A stretch of DNA of 64,000 bases from Streptomyces globisporus (GTDB lineage Bacteria > Actinomycetota > Actinomycetes > Streptomycetales > Streptomycetaceae). Each line of letters opens with the position of its first letter. Position 1 is the stretch's first letter. Position numbers and translations under genes: made by a program. The stretch is taken from assembly GCA_014649555.1 (NCBI GenBank), contig BMTG01000002.1, forward strand, positions 1 through 64,000, read 5' to 3'. The notes below the pieces were generated by a model. The model saw only the letters and a list, made by a program, of their open reading frames with translations, was not told the DNA's origin and ran no database searches. Below are positions 34,921 to 44,240 of the stretch, piece by piece.

Positions 34921-36959
34921 CGAAGGAAGGCCGGGGCGACACCCGCGTCGACGGGGATGTGCAGACCGGTGGTGTGGGTGAGGTCACCCGCGGTGAGGGC
35001 GAAGACCGCGTTCGCCACGTGCTCGGGCAGGACTTCCCGCTTCAGCAGGGTCCGCTGGGCGTAGAACTCGCCGAGCTTGTCCTCCTCGATGCCGTAGGTG
35101 GCTGCCCGCTGGGCACCCCACCCGCCGGCGAATATCCCCGAACCACGTACCACGCCGTCGGGGTTGACTCCGTTGACGCGGATGCCGTGCTGGCCGAGCT
35201 CGGCCGCGAGAAGGCGCACCTGGTGGGCCTGGTCTGCTTTGGTGGCGGAGTAGGCGATGTTGTTCGGGCCGGCGAAGACGGCGTTCTTCGAGACGATGTA
35301 GACGATGTCGCCGCCGAGGCCCTGCTCGATCATGAGCCGGGCGGCTTCGCGGGATACGAGGAAGGAGCCGCGGGCCATGATGTCGTGCTGCAGGTCCCAG
35401 TCCTTCGCGGTGGTCTCCAGCAGGGGCTTGGAGATGGAGATGCCGGCGTTGTTGACGACCAGGTCGACGCCTCCGAACGCGAGGACGGCCTCGCGGAACG
35501 CGGCGGTGATCTCTTCCTCGTCCGTGACGTTCATGGTGACGGCAACCGCCCGGTCCGGTCCGCCGAGTTCGTCCGCTACCGCTTCGGCGCTGTCCGTGTC
35601 GAGGTCCGCGACGATGACACAGGCGCCTTCGGCGGCGAGCCGGTGCGCGATCGCCTTCCCGATGCCGCTGCCGGCTCCGGTCACCAGGGCGACCCGGGTG
35701 GCGAGGGGCTTGGGCGGGGGCATGCGCCGCAGTTTGGCCTCCTCCAGCTCCCAGTACTCGATGCGGAACTTCTCGGACTCCTCGATCGGGGTGTAGGCGG
35801 AAACGGCCTCGGCGCCGCGCATCACGTTGATCGCGTTGACGTAGAACTCTCCGGCTACCCGGCTGGTCTGCTTGTCCTTGCCGAAGGAGAACATCCCCAC
35901 CCCGGGCACGAGGACGATCGCCGGGTCGGCTCCGCGCATCGCGGGCGAGTCGGCGGTCGCGTGCCGCTGGTAGTAGGCCGCGTACTGCTCGCGGTAGGCC
36001 GCGTGGAGCTCCTTGAGCCGCCGTACGGTCGTGGCCAGCGGTGCGGTGGGCGGCAGGTCCAGGACCAGAGGGGCGACCTTGGTGCGCAGAAAGTGGTCGG
36101 GACACGAGGTGCCGAGAGCGGCGAGCCGGGGATGCTCGGCGCGTGACACGAAGTCGAGGACGACCTCGCTGTCAGTGAAGTGTCCGACCTGAGGACGGTC
36201 CTGTGAGGCAAGGGCCCGGATGTGAGGGGCCAGGGCAGCGGCCCGCTCGTGGCGTTCCCTGACGGTGAGCGGCTCGTAGCCGTCGATCACCGGCCCGAAG
36301 GGCTCGGGTCGGCCACGGTCGGCGAGGAAGGCTTCGGCGGTGCGGATGATGTGCAGGGAGTTGTTCTCGCACTCTTCGGAGGTGTCGCCCCAGGCGGTGA
36401 TGCCATGGCCGCCGAGAACGCAGCCGATCGACTGCGGGTTCGCCGCCTTGACTGCGGCGATGTCCATCCCGAGCTGGAAGCCGGGGCGGCGCCACGGCAC
36501 CCAGACCACGCTGTCGCCGAAGCACTCGGCTGTCAGCTTCTCCCCGTCGGCAGCACAGGCGAGTGCGATGCCGGAGTCGGGGTGGAGGTGGTCGACGTGG
36601 GCCGCCTCCACCAGGCCGTGCATGGCGGTGTCGATGGAGGGGGCGGCGCCGGCCTTGCCGAAGGTGCAGTGGTCGAAAGCGGCAACCATCTCGTCCTCGC
36701 GGTCAACGCCCGGATAGACGTCCTTCAGAGCGCGAAGCCGGTCGAGCCGGAGCACGGCGAGACCGTCTTCGGTCAGGGTTCCCAGGTCGCCGCCTGATCC
36801 CTTGACCCACAGCAGGTCAACCTCTGCACCGGTGACGGGATCAGCCCCGGCTCCCTTTGCCGACGTGTTCCCGCCGGCGTAGTTCGTGTTGCGGGCATCG
36901 GAGCCGAGGCGGTGCGAACGCTTCAGCAGATCGGAGGCGTGGCGGCGGACGGAAGACAT
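34917..36959 (-). CDS. Bifunctional rhamnulose-1-phosphate aldolase / lactaldehyde dehydrogenase (RhaEW type)
   Basis: 680 residues from ATG 36959, preceded by AGAAGG at six bases; ATG 36965 is too close to that site. Residues 1-400 are a class II aldolase domain (NTNYAGGNTSAKG, GKAGAAPSIDTAMHGLV, DHLHPDSGIALA, GGHGITAWGD). Residues about 425-680 are a short-chain dehydrogenase (VTGAGSGIGKAIA, VNNAGIS, YSATK). In bacilli and actinobacteria this fusion splits rhamnulose 1-phosphate into DHAP and L-lactaldehyde and oxidises the latter to L-lactate. The neighbouring lutABC genes would consume that lactate, supporting the assignment. Confidence 0.95.
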   Translation of the reverse strand: MSSVRRHASDLLKRSHRLGSDARNTNYAGGNTSAKGAGADPVTGAEVDLLWVKGSGGDLGTLTEDGLAVLRLDRLRALKDVYPGVDREDEMVAAFDHCTFGKAGAAPSIDTAMHGLVEAAHVDHLHPDSGIALACAADGEKLTAECFGDSVVWVPWRRPGFQLGMDIAAVKAANPQSIGCVLGGHGITAWGDTSEECENNSLHIIRTAEAFLADRGRPEPFGPVIDGYEPLTVRERHERAAALAPHIRALASQDRPQVGHFTDSEVVLDFVSRAEHPRLAALGTSCPDHFLRTKVAPLVLDLPPTAPLATTVRRLKELHAAYREQYAAYYQRHATADSPAMRGADPAIVLVPGVGMFSFGKDKQTSRVAGEFYVNAINVMRGAEAVSAYTPIEESEKFRIEYWELEEAKLRRMPPPKPLATRVALVTGAGSGIGKAIAHRLAAEGACVIVADLDTDSAEAVADELGGPDRAVAVTMNVTDEEEITAAFREAVLAFGGVDLVVNNAGISISKPLLETTAKDWDLQHDIMARGSFLVSREAARLMIEQGLGGDIVYIVSKNAVFAGPNNIAYSATKADQAHQVRLLAAELGQHGIRVNGVNPDGVVRGSGIFAGGWGAQRAATYGIEEDKLGEFYAQRTLLKREVLPEHVANAVFALTAGDLTHTTGLHIPVDAGVAPAFLR

Positions 36960-37048
36960 GAGCATCCTTCTGGAACGGGCGGGAGGGCGGGGCGGCAGGT
37001 GAGGAGCCGCGATGGGCCGAATGAACGCCGGCGCGCGAGGGCGTGGGG

Positions 37049-38218
37049 TCAGGCACCCCAGCCGGCCTGCTCGCCACCGACTCGCTCGGCGGCGGTCTTC
37101 TCGGACCAGCCGGATGCGGCGTACGCGGCGACGGGATCGGCGGTCAGGCCCGCCTCCTCGCGTACCTCACGCAGGAGCGGGCGTACATCGGTGGCGTAGG
37201 CGTCCATCAGGACGGCGTTGGCGGCGAGCACGTCTCCGGTCCGCTGAGCGGACGCGAGAGCGTCGTGGTCGACCAGGAGAGCCTTGGCCGTTGCCTCCTG
37301 CACGTTCATCACCGAGCGGATGACCGCTGGGACTTTCGCCTCGATGTTGTGGCACTGGTCGAGCATGAACGCGATCCCGGTCTCCGCCGCCAGTCCCCCG
37401 CCCCGGATCACCTCGTACATGATTCGGAAGAGCTGGAAGGGGTCTGCGGCACCGGCCATCAGGTCGTCGTCCGCGTAGAAGCGCGAGTTGAAGTCGAAGC
37501 CCCCGAGCCGCCCCTCGCGCAGCAACAGGGCCACGATGAACTCGATGTTCGTGCCCGGTGCGTGGTGCCCGGTGTCGACGACCACTTGCGCTTTTGGGCC
37601 CAGCTTGAGGCAGTGGGCGTACGCGGTGCCCCAGTCCGGGACATCGGTGGTGTAGAACGCCGGCTCGAAGAACTTGTACTCCAGCAGGATCCGCTGATCC
37701 TCGCCGAGGCGCGCGTACACCGTGGCGAGGGACTCGGCCAACCGCTCCTGCCGGGCGGAGACATCGTCCTGACCGGGGTAGTTGGTGCCGTCGGCGAACC
37801 AGAGCTTGAGGTCCGACGAGCCGGTCGCGTCCATGATGTCGACGCACGCCAGCAGGTGGTCCACGGCGCGGCGTCGCACGTGCGCATCCGGGTGGCAGAC
37901 GCTGCCCAGCTTGTAGGCATCGTCCTGGAAGGTGTTGGCGTTGATGGCACCGAGCCTCAGGCCATGGTCTTCGGCGTACGCGGCCAAGGCCGCGTAGTCC
38001 TCGACCTCGTCCCAGGGGATGTGCAGCGAGACCTTGGGCGCGACACCGGTGAACTCGTGCACCTTCGCCGCATCCTCCAGCTTCTCCCACGGCGTGCGCG
38101 GAACGCCGGGCTGGGCGAACACCTTGAAGCGAGTCCCGGAGTTCCCATAGCCCCAGGAGGGTGTCTCAATGGTCTGGGCCCTGAGCGTGGCCTTTACGGC
38201 CTCCCGCACGACAGTCAT
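37049..38218 (-). CDS. rhaI: L-rhamnose isomerase, RhaI type
   Basis: 389 residues from ATG 38218, preceded by GAGG at six bases. An in-frame extension to 38305 would run through the operator and is not used. It is a TIM-barrel isomerase: ALAAYAEDHGLRLGAINANT, SSDLKLWFADGTNYPGQDD, LEYKFFEPAFYTTDVPDWG, VVVDTGHHAPGTN and LGGFDFNSRFYADDD supply the metal and substrate residues known for the Pseudomonas-type RhaI. It converts L-rhamnose to L-rhamnulose, first step of the operon, with its gene first in order. Confidence 0.95.
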   Translation of the reverse strand: MTVVREAVKATLRAQTIETPSWGYGNSGTRFKVFAQPGVPRTPWEKLEDAAKVHEFTGVAPKVSLHIPWDEVEDYAALAAYAEDHGLRLGAINANTFQDDAYKLGSVCHPDAHVRRRAVDHLLACVDIMDATGSSDLKLWFADGTNYPGQDDVSARQERLAESLATVYARLGEDQRILLEYKFFEPAFYTTDVPDWGTAYAHCLKLGPKAQVVVDTGHHAPGTNIEFIVALLLREGRLGGFDFNSRFYADDDLMAGAADPFQLFRIMYEVIRGGGLAAETGIAFMLDQCHNIEAKVPAVIRSVMNVQEATAKALLVDHDALASAQRTGDVLAANAVLMDAYATDVRPLLREVREEAGLTADPVAAYAASGWSEKTAAERVGGEQAGWGA

Positions 38219-38259
38219 GGTCAACCTCGGAACCTGGGGCGCCGCGTCGACGCCGTTGA

Positions 38260-38271
38260 TGAATCGTTTCA
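38260..38271. promoter_or_regulatory. LacI-family operator at the rhaI promoter
   Basis: TGAATCGTTTCA is a LacI/GalR-type operator with central CG (10 of 12 bases symmetric; cf. TGAAACGTTTCA). It lies 42 bp upstream of the rhaI start, in a locally AT-rich stretch. Confidence 0.6.
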
Positions 38272-38326
38272 TAAATAAGAGAACACTTGCGGCGAGGCCC
38301 GTCAAGAGGATGCGGTTGACAATTAA

Positions 38327-38338
38327 TGAAAGGATTCA
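38327..38338. promoter_or_regulatory. Second LacI-type operator, at the regulator's own start
   Basis: TGAAAGGATTCA has perfect TGAA/TTCA arms around a non-symmetric centre. It overlaps the putative ribosome-binding site (AAAGGA) of the divergent lacI-type gene, consistent with autoregulation; the two sites are 67 bp apart, allowing looping. Confidence 0.5.
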
Positions 38339-38342
38339 ACAC

Positions 38343-39413
38343 ATGCGGCAGCGCCGACTAGGATGGCGTTCGCTCAGATCGAAGATGAACGGATGGCCGG
38401 CTGTGGTGGGGATCAAGGAGGTAGCACGCGAAGCAGGAGTATCCGTGGGCACGGTGTCCAACGTCCTGAACCGGCCGGACCAGGTGTCCGAGCAGACGCG
38501 TGCACGTGTGCAGGCGGCCATCGAGATCCTCGGGTACGTCCGGAGCGAATCGGCACGTCAACTCCGCGCGGGACGAAGCCGCATGCTGGGCTTGCTCGTG
38601 ACGGACACCGGCAACCCCTTCTTCGCCGCCCTGGCACGGGGTACGGAAGAGGCGGCGGTCCGGGCCGGGCTCGGGGTGATGGTCTGCAACAGTGCCGAGA
38701 GCCCGTCCGCCGAGCAGGCCTACCTGTCGCTCTTCGCCGAGCAGCGGATGCGCGGCGTGCTGCTGGCGCCCGTCGACTCGCACGGGGCACCCTGGCACGT
38801 GCTGAGCCGCCAGAACATCCCCTGCGTCGTCGTCGACCGGGCGGTCGGCGAGGACGAGGTGTGCTCGGTGGCCGCCGACGACGTTCTTGGCGGACTGCTG
38901 GCAGGCCGGCACCTCCTGAAGGCCGGACACCGCCGCATCGCCTACGTGCGCGGCCCCGAGCAGCTGCGGCAGGTCCGTGACCGGCGGGACGGCCTCCTGC
39001 GTGCTGTGCGGGAAGCCGGCATGAGCGCCGACACCGTCGTCGATGTGCCGGTGCACCGGCACGACGTGCGAAGCGGCCGGGACGCCGGTCACCGCCTCAT
39101 CGGCCTCAGCCCACGGCCGAGCGCAGTCTTCTGCGCGAACGACCTGCTTGCGCTGGGCATCATGCAGACCGTCTTCGACGCAGGGGTGCGGGTGCCGGAT
39201 GATCTCGCGGTCATCGGGTACGACGACATCGAATTCGCCGAGGCCTGCCTCATCCCGCTGACCTCCGTCCGCCACCCTGCTGCCGAGATCGGCCGTCTGG
39301 CCGCCGAGCTCCTCCTGAAGGAACTCGACCCGGCACCGGAGGGCCACCGGCACGAGAGCATCGTGCTCCAGCCGGAGCTCGTAGTACGTCGCTCCACCGT
39401 TCCCAGGGCCTGA
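38343..39413 (+). CDS. LacI-family regulator, probable rhamnose operon repressor
   Basis: About 356 residues. The LacI HTH lies near residues 22-70 (VGIKEVAREAGVSVGTVSNV, LNRP), then a periplasmic-binding-like effector domain (MLGLLVTDTGNPFFAALARG, VVVDRAVG, RRIAYVRGP, FCANDLLALGIMQTVFDAGV, VIGYDDIEFAE). ATG 38343 is chosen for AAAGGA eight bases upstream; ATG 38385 or GTG 38403/38406 would start directly at the HTH and are good alternatives. It is divergent from rhaI with two operator-like sites between them; the effector is presumably rhamnose or a derivative. Confidence 0.9.
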   Translation: MRQRRLGWRSLRSKMNGWPAVVGIKEVAREAGVSVGTVSNVLNRPDQVSEQTRARVQAAIEILGYVRSESARQLRAGRSRMLGLLVTDTGNPFFAALARGTEEAAVRAGLGVMVCNSAESPSAEQAYLSLFAEQRMRGVLLAPVDSHGAPWHVLSRQNIPCVVVDRAVGEDEVCSVAADDVLGGLLAGRHLLKAGHRRIAYVRGPEQLRQVRDRRDGLLRAVREAGMSADTVVDVPVHRHDVRSGRDAGHRLIGLSPRPSAVFCANDLLALGIMQTVFDAGVRVPDDLAVIGYDDIEFAEACLIPLTSVRHPAAEIGRLAAELLLKELDPAPEGHRHESIVLQPELVVRRSTVPRA

Positions 39414-39459
39414 GCGCCCCTAACTGTGGATGGTCGTAGCGGGGGCTCGAGTCCGCGCG

Positions 39460-39493
39460 CGGTACCGAGCCACCGCCTTCTGGCTCGGTACCG
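39460..39493. terminator. Strong bidirectional terminator between lacI and the aromatic operon
   Basis: CGGTACCGAGCCA (39460-39472), eight-base loop, TGGCTCGGTACCG (39481-39493): a perfect 13-bp stem in the 98-bp gap between convergent genes. It can end transcription from both sides. Confidence 0.8.
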
Positions 39494-39511
39494 GCCCGAC
39501 CGCATGGCGGC

Positions 39512-40375
39512 TCAGCTGCGGCGGTCTCCCGGCCGGGAGGCGTAGGAGGTGGCCTGGGAGCCGTCGACGGACACCTCAAGCCGTCCGATCCTCTCGATCT
39601 CCACGACGACGCGGTCCCCGTGGGCGAGCGGGCCGACCCCGGCCGGGGTGCCCGTCGCGATCACGTCGCCCGGGTACAGAGTCATCACCGAGGAGGCGTA
39701 GGCGATCAGTTCACGGACTCCGAATATGAGGTCGGCGGTGTTGGTGCGCTGCCGGGTCTCCCCCGCCACGTCGCAGCGCAGATCGAGCCGGCCGGGATCT
39801 GGAATGCCGTCGGCGGTGACCACCCACGGTCCGATGGGGGTGAAGGTGTCGAAGGACTTGCGGGTGGACCGGTCCTCACCGGACCTGACGGTGATGTCGA
39901 GCAGGCAGGTGTAGCCGAAGACGTGGTCCAGCGCGTCCTCGGCGCTCACTCGCGACGCGGTGCGGCCGATGACGACGCCCAGCTCGCCTTCCTGGTCGGT
40001 GCGCTGGTCGGAGTAGGGCAGGACGATGGCCTGACCGGGGCCGATCACCGATGAGTTGGCTTTCAGGAAGACGCCCAGGTCGGCGATGGACGTGGGGTAG
40101 TCCATCTCGGCTTTGTGATCTAGGTAGTTGACCGGGGCACCGATGATCTTTCCGGGGCGGGGCAGTGGCGCTTCGAGCGTCACCTCCGACAGCGGCGCCC
40201 GGCGGCCGCGTGACGGCACCAGTACCGGACCGGTTCCCTCGGCCAGCGTCTCGATGTAGCGGTGGAGTGCACCGGCCGCGCCGGTGGAGGGAGAACCGAC
40301 CTGGCCGGTCACGTCGATGATCGTGTCGCCGTCGACGACACCGAGCCGTCCCTGGTTGAAAAGAGCCAGACGCAT
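39512..40375 (-). CDS. FAH-family hydrolase (fumaryl/maleylpyruvate hydrolase-like)
   Basis: 287 residues of the fumarylacetoacetate hydrolase fold: KIIGAPVNYLDHKAEMD, DQEGELGVVIGRTASRV with the metal-binding glutamates, LDITVRSGEDR, KSFDTFTPIGPWVV and PGDVIATGTPAGVGPL. Enzymes of this type hydrolyse C-C bonds in acylpyruvates. It lies 36 bp after gentisate dioxygenase at the end of the operon, so the maleylpyruvate or fumarylpyruvate of the gentisate pathway is the likely substrate. One of three FAH paralogues in the cluster. Confidence 0.88.
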   Translation of the reverse strand: MRLALFNQGRLGVVDGDTIIDVTGQVGSPSTGAAGALHRYIETLAEGTGPVLVPSRGRRAPLSEVTLEAPLPRPGKIIGAPVNYLDHKAEMDYPTSIADLGVFLKANSSVIGPGQAIVLPYSDQRTDQEGELGVVIGRTASRVSAEDALDHVFGYTCLLDITVRSGEDRSTRKSFDTFTPIGPWVVTADGIPDPGRLDLRCDVAGETRQRTNTADLIFGVRELIAYASSVMTLYPGDVIATGTPAGVGPLAHGDRVVVEIERIGRLEVSVDGSQATSYASRPGDRRS

Positions 40376-40411
40376 CGTGGCCTCCTTGGGGGTGTCAGAG
40401 GGGTGGGGTGG

Positions 40412-41449
40412 TCAGGCGCCGGGGTCGGCGCTCTCGGTGCGGTAGAGGCCCAGGGAGCGCATGACGGGCTCGTCGCTGTAGGAGAACAGGACCGCGTCGC
40501 TGGACGTGGAGGTGTTCAGGTGCCGGTAGGAGGCCCAGCCGGGTACGGCGAAAGTGTCGTTCTCGGCCCAGTCGAGGCGCTTGCCGTCGACGATGGTGGC
40601 GCCTTCGCCGCGGATGACATTGAAGATGGTCGAGGCGGTCTGGCGGCGGCCGGCTCCGTCGAAGCCCGGGCGCAGCCTCTGGACACGGCAGCCGATGGTG
40701 GGCATGACGGGCCCGCCGGTCCAGGGGTTGGTGTACTCCAGGACGATGCCGTCGACGTCGCTGCCTTCGGCTGTGTCTGCAATGGCTTCCAGTGCCCGGT
40801 CGGTCTCCTGCCAGGTGTAGCGGGTGACAGGAGAGTTGGGTCCCTGCGGAGTGATCCACGCCGGGGTCAGGCGGCCGTGGAGGAACTGACGGGATCCGGC
40901 GTCGTCGGGCAGGGTCACGGGCTGGAGGCGTTGAGGATACTTCTCGTAGAACCCTGCCTCCAGGGCGTTGACGAGGGGGTAGTCCAGGGCATCGAGCCAG
41001 ATCATCGGCACGTCGCCCTCGTGTGTGTGGTCGTGCCAGTGCCATCCGGGGGTGAGCAGGAGGTCGCCGGGGGCCATGAAGACGCGTTCACCGTTGACGG
41101 TGGTCCAGGCGCCGTCGCCCTCCAGGATGAAGCGGAAGGCGTTGGAGGTGTGCCGGTGTGCTTGGGCCGTTTCACCGGGGAGGATGATCTGCAGCCCCGC
41201 GTAGAGGGTGTTGACGGTGGCCGGTGGATCGGTCAGGCCGGGATTGACGAGCATGAGGACCCGCCGTTCGGCCTCCTCCAGAGACAGCGTCTGGGAGAAG
41301 TGCAGCAGGTGGGGCCGCAACTCCTTCCAGCTCCACCGGTGGGGCACGGCCCGGCTTCGGGGCTGGGCGGGGAACAGGTTTCCGTAGAAGCGCCACAGCG
41401 GGGCGGCTCCGAGGCCGTCGAGGGCCTTGTAGGCGGCGTCGTCGGTCAT
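40412..41449 (-). CDS. Gentisate 1,2-dioxygenase (bicupin)
   Basis: 345 residues from ATG 41449 behind GAGGAG. The first cupin carries iron ligands in AQAHRHTSNAFRFILEG and LLTPGWHWHDHTHEGD; the second cupin (about 250-330) has VIRGEGATIVDGKRL. LVNPGL and FYEKYPQRLQPV are typical of gentisate dioxygenases. It opens the gentisate ring to maleylpyruvate using Fe(II) and O2. It lies between a 3-hydroxybenzoate 6-hydroxylase-like gene and an FAH hydrolase, the expected pathway order. Confidence 0.9.
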   Translation of the reverse strand: MTDDAAYKALDGLGAAPLWRFYGNLFPAQPRSRAVPHRWSWKELRPHLLHFSQTLSLEEAERRVLMLVNPGLTDPPATVNTLYAGLQIILPGETAQAHRHTSNAFRFILEGDGAWTTVNGERVFMAPGDLLLTPGWHWHDHTHEGDVPMIWLDALDYPLVNALEAGFYEKYPQRLQPVTLPDDAGSRQFLHGRLTPAWITPQGPNSPVTRYTWQETDRALEAIADTAEGSDVDGIVLEYTNPWTGGPVMPTIGCRVQRLRPGFDGAGRRQTASTIFNVIRGEGATIVDGKRLDWAENDTFAVPGWASYRHLNTSTSSDAVLFSYSDEPVMRSLGLYRTESADPGA

Positions 41450-41471
41450 TTCGTCTCCTCGCGGTGGTCGC

Positions 41472-42692
41472 TCACGGGGTGGTCGATGCCTCGGGTTCGG
41501 TGGTCGGGGTCCACACCCAGGCGATGTCGTCGAAGTCGTCGGGGGCGCGGGTGGCCAGGAGCTGATTGCGCATGACGGCTCCCATGCCGTCCAGGTGGCA
41601 GATGTCACCGAACCGCCGGGCGTTGGTCTGGATGCCTGTGGCTCGTTCACTGCGCAGGCCGGCGTAGGAGGTGAAGGCATCTGCCGGGTCGGTGTGCTCG
41701 CGCAGAGACCTTCCCAGGGCCACCGCGTCCTCCAGGGCCTGGCAGGCGCCCTGAGCCAGGTACTGCAGCATCGGGTGTGCGGCGTCGCCCAGCAGCACGA
41801 TCCGTCCGTGGACCCAGTCGGCGACCGGCAGCCGGTCGAACAGGGGCCAGCGTCGGTCCCGCGCGACCAGAGGCAGGGCGTCGCGCACCGTACTGCACGC
41901 TCCGGCGAACCGCTCCTCCAGCTCCGCCTCGGTGCCCCAGTCGTCGGAGGCCGGGGTGTAGTGGTCGCTCTCGAAGACCGCGACCTGGTTGTAGAGCTCG
42001 CCGCGCCGTACGGGGTACTGCACCAGATGCATCCGCGGACCGGCCCACACGATCACCGATTCCGACGACGCGTGCTGGGACATGGATCCGCTCATGCTGC
42101 TGACCGGCAGGGCTCCTCGGTAGGCCACGTAGCGGGAGCAGACGGGGTCGCCGTCACCCACGAGGAGCTGTCGCAGACGCGAGTGGAGGCCGTCCGCCGC
42201 CACCACCGCGTCCGCCGTCAGCCGCTCGGGCGTCTCGGCGAAGTCCAGGCGCACCTCGTGCGGTGTCTGTTCCGCGCCGGTGACGGTGTGTCCGGTGCGC
42301 AGACTGATCGAGGGGTGCTCCTGGCAGGCTGCCAGGAGTGCCTGGTGCAGGTCGGTGCGGTGGGTGACAAGGTAGGGATGCTTGAAGCGGCTGCGGTAGG
42401 CGTTGCTTCGCAGGTCGAGGGCGGCTATCTGCTCGCCGCTGAGTGCGTCCATCATGACGAGTTGCGGCGGCGCGACGGCTGAACGTTGTACGGCGTCGAG
42501 AACGCCGAGTTCCTCAAGAGCGAGCGAGGCGTTCGGGGCCAGCTGGAGGCCGGCTCCGATCTCTCCGAAGCGTGCGGCTCGCTCCACCAGTGTCACGCGG
42601 TGGCCGGTCCGGGCGACCGCGAGGGCCGCGGCCAGCCCACCGATGCCGCCTCCGACGACGGCGATGTGCAGGGGCGGAGAAGTCATAGGCAC
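41472..42692 (-). CDS. FAD-dependent aromatic hydroxylase (3-hydroxybenzoate 6-monooxygenase-like)
   Basis: 406 residues from GTG 42692 (GGAGG five bases upstream; ATG 42686 possible). Class A flavoprotein monooxygenase: FAD motif VVGGGIGGLAAALAVARTG, DG motif AADGLHSRLR and the second FAD motif GDAAHPMLQYLAQGACQALED. NAD(P)H and O2 serve to hydroxylate the ring. The gentisate dioxygenase 22 bp downstream suggests gentisate is the product, from 3-hydroxybenzoate or salicylate; sequence alone does not separate these. Confidence 0.88.
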   Translation of the reverse strand: MPMTSPPLHIAVVGGGIGGLAAALAVARTGHRVTLVERAARFGEIGAGLQLAPNASLALEELGVLDAVQRSAVAPPQLVMMDALSGEQIAALDLRSNAYRSRFKHPYLVTHRTDLHQALLAACQEHPSISLRTGHTVTGAEQTPHEVRLDFAETPERLTADAVVAADGLHSRLRQLLVGDGDPVCSRYVAYRGALPVSSMSGSMSQHASSESVIVWAGPRMHLVQYPVRRGELYNQVAVFESDHYTPASDDWGTEAELEERFAGACSTVRDALPLVARDRRWPLFDRLPVADWVHGRIVLLGDAAHPMLQYLAQGACQALEDAVALGRSLREHTDPADAFTSYAGLRSERATGIQTNARRFGDICHLDGMGAVMRNQLLATRAPDDFDDIAWVWTPTTEPEASTTP

Positions 42693-42791
42693 CAGGGCCT
42701 CCTTGGAGGGGGTCGGTCCGCGTCCATTGCGGTCGCTGTGTCGGGATCGCTGTCATGCGGACCATCAGGGTGGAAAGGGCGGCAGGTTGCT

Positions 42792-42813
42792 GCGGGTCCT
42801 CGGGGTGACCCGC
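42792..42813 (-). terminator. Hairpin inside the aromatic operon
   Basis: GCGGGTC (42792-42798), loop of eight, GACCCGC (42807-42813): a perfect 7-bp stem just after the CoA-transferase beta gene in a 127-bp gap. It may attenuate transcription or set mRNA processing before the gentisate genes. Confidence 0.4.
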
Positions 42814-42819
42814 GGAGGC

Positions 42820-43470
42820 TCAGCAGGCGGCAGTCGCGCTGTCGACGTACACGGGTGCACCGGTGTGGGCGCGGATGTCTTCGACGGTGACTCCGGGCGC
42901 GGTCTCCACCAGGGCCAGACCGCGGTCGGTGACGTCCAGGACGCCGAGATCGGTGATGATCCGGCCGACGCAGAGGCGGCCGGTCAGCGGCAGGGTGCAG
43001 TCCTGGACGATCTTCGGAGAGCCGTCCTTGGCGGTGTGCTCCATCAGCGCGATGACTCGGCGTGCGCCGTGGACGAGGTCCATGGCGCCACCCATGCCCT
43101 TGACCATCTTGCCGGGGACCATCCAATTCGCCAGGTCGCCTCGGTGCGAGACCTGCATGGCTCCCAGTACGGCGGTGTCGATGTGACCGCCGCGGATCAT
43201 CCCGAACGACAGGGCCGAGTCGAAGAAGGACGCGCCCGGAAGGACGGTGACGGTCTCCTTGCCCGCGTTGATCAGATCGGAGTCGACCTCGTCCTCGGTG
43301 GGGTAGGGACCTGTGCCCAGGATGCCGTTCTCCGAGTGCAGCACGACGTGCACACCGGTGGGTACGAATGCCGGGATGAGGGTGGGCAGACCGATGCCGA
43401 GATTGACGTACGAGCCGTCGGTCAGTTCGGTGGCGGCCCGCGCGGCCATCTGGTTGCGGTTCCAGGCCAT
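42820..43470 (-). CDS. 3-oxoacid CoA-transferase subunit B
   Basis: 216 residues. It contains the catalytic-glutamate motif [13 protein letters not shown] and the family blocks [32 protein letters not shown] and [16 protein letters not shown]. With subunit A it moves CoA from succinyl-CoA to a 3-oxoacid such as 3-oxoadipate or acetoacetate. The ATG touches the subunit A stop (shared base), typical of scoA/scoB or pcaI/pcaJ pairs. In this operon it would activate a ring-cleavage product. Confidence 0.93.
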   Translation of the reverse strand: MAWNRNQMAARAATELTDGSYVNLGIGLPTLIPAFVPTGVHVVLHSENGILGTGPYPTEDEVDSDLINAGKETVTVLPGASFFDSALSFGMIRGGHIDTAVLGAMQVSHRGDLANWMVPGKMVKGMGGAMDLVHGARRVIALMEHTAKDGSPKIVQDCTLPLTGRLCVGRIITDLGVLDVTDRGLALVETAPGVTVEDIRAHTGAPVYVDSATAAC

Positions 43471-44225
43471 CAGCTGCGCACCGTCCTCTTCTCGATCTGT
43501 TTGTCGGCCGCCTGGGCGGGGGTGAGGGGCACGACGCGCTGGACGAAGACGCCCGGCAGATGCACGTGGTCCGGGTCGAGGTCGCCCGGCTCGACGAGCT
43601 CCTCGACTTCGGCGATCGTGATGCGGCCGGCCATGGCGGCCAGTGGATTGAAGTTGGCTGCGGCGTGGCGGAAGACGAGGTTGCCGTGCCGGTCGCCCCG
43701 CCGGGCGCGCACGAGCGCGAAGTCAGCGGTGATGCCGCGTTCGAGGACGTGGGTCCGGCCGTCGTACTCCCGGGTCTCCTTGGGCGGGGAGGCGAGGGCC
43801 ACAGCGCCGTCGGGCGCGTACCGCCAGGGCAGTCCGCCGTCGGCGATCTGGGTGCCGACGCCGGCGGGTGTGTAGAAGGCGGGGATGCCGCAGCCTCCGG
43901 CACGCAGCCGTTCTGCGAGGGTTCCCTGGGGTACGAGCTCGACTTCGAGTTCGCCGCCGAGGTACTGCCGGGCGAACTCCTTGTTCTCGCCGACGTAGGA
44001 GCCGGTGACCCGGGAGATGCGTCCGGCCGACAGCAGGATCCCGAGCCCTCGACCGTCAGTGCCGCAGTTGTTGGACACGACCTTGAGGTCGGTGGTGTTC
44101 TGGCTGTGCAGGGCTCGTATCAGCGTCTCGGGTATGCCACTGAGGCCGAACCCGCCGACCGCGATCGATGCGCCGTGAGGGATGTCGGCGACGGCATCGT
44201 TGGCTTCATGGATGACCTTGTCCAC
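43470..44225 (-). CDS. 3-oxoacid CoA-transferase subunit A
   Basis: 251 residues from GTG 44225. Motifs [56 protein letters not shown] and [12 protein letters not shown] are standard for the alpha subunit. It pairs with the following gene. The substrate (3-oxoadipyl versus acetoacetyl type) is not decided by sequence; the aromatic context favours a 3-oxoadipate-like acid. Confidence 0.93.
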   Translation of the reverse strand: MDKVIHEANDAVADIPHGASIAVGGFGLSGIPETLIRALHSQNTTDLKVVSNNCGTDGRGLGILLSAGRISRVTGSYVGENKEFARQYLGGELEVELVPQGTLAERLRAGGCGIPAFYTPAGVGTQIADGGLPWRYAPDGAVALASPPKETREYDGRTHVLERGITADFALVRARRGDRHGNLVFRHAAANFNPLAAMAGRITIAEVEELVEPGDLDPDHVHLPGVFVQRVVPLTPAQAADKQIEKRTVRS

Positions 44226-44240
44226 GGTTCCAGGTTCCTT

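Noticed and set aside
38316-38328. TTGACAATTAATG as a strong promoter -35 region for the lacI-type gene
   Set aside because: The hexamer is perfect, but no fitting -10 box lies 16-19 bases downstream, and transcription from it would start after the preferred ATG.
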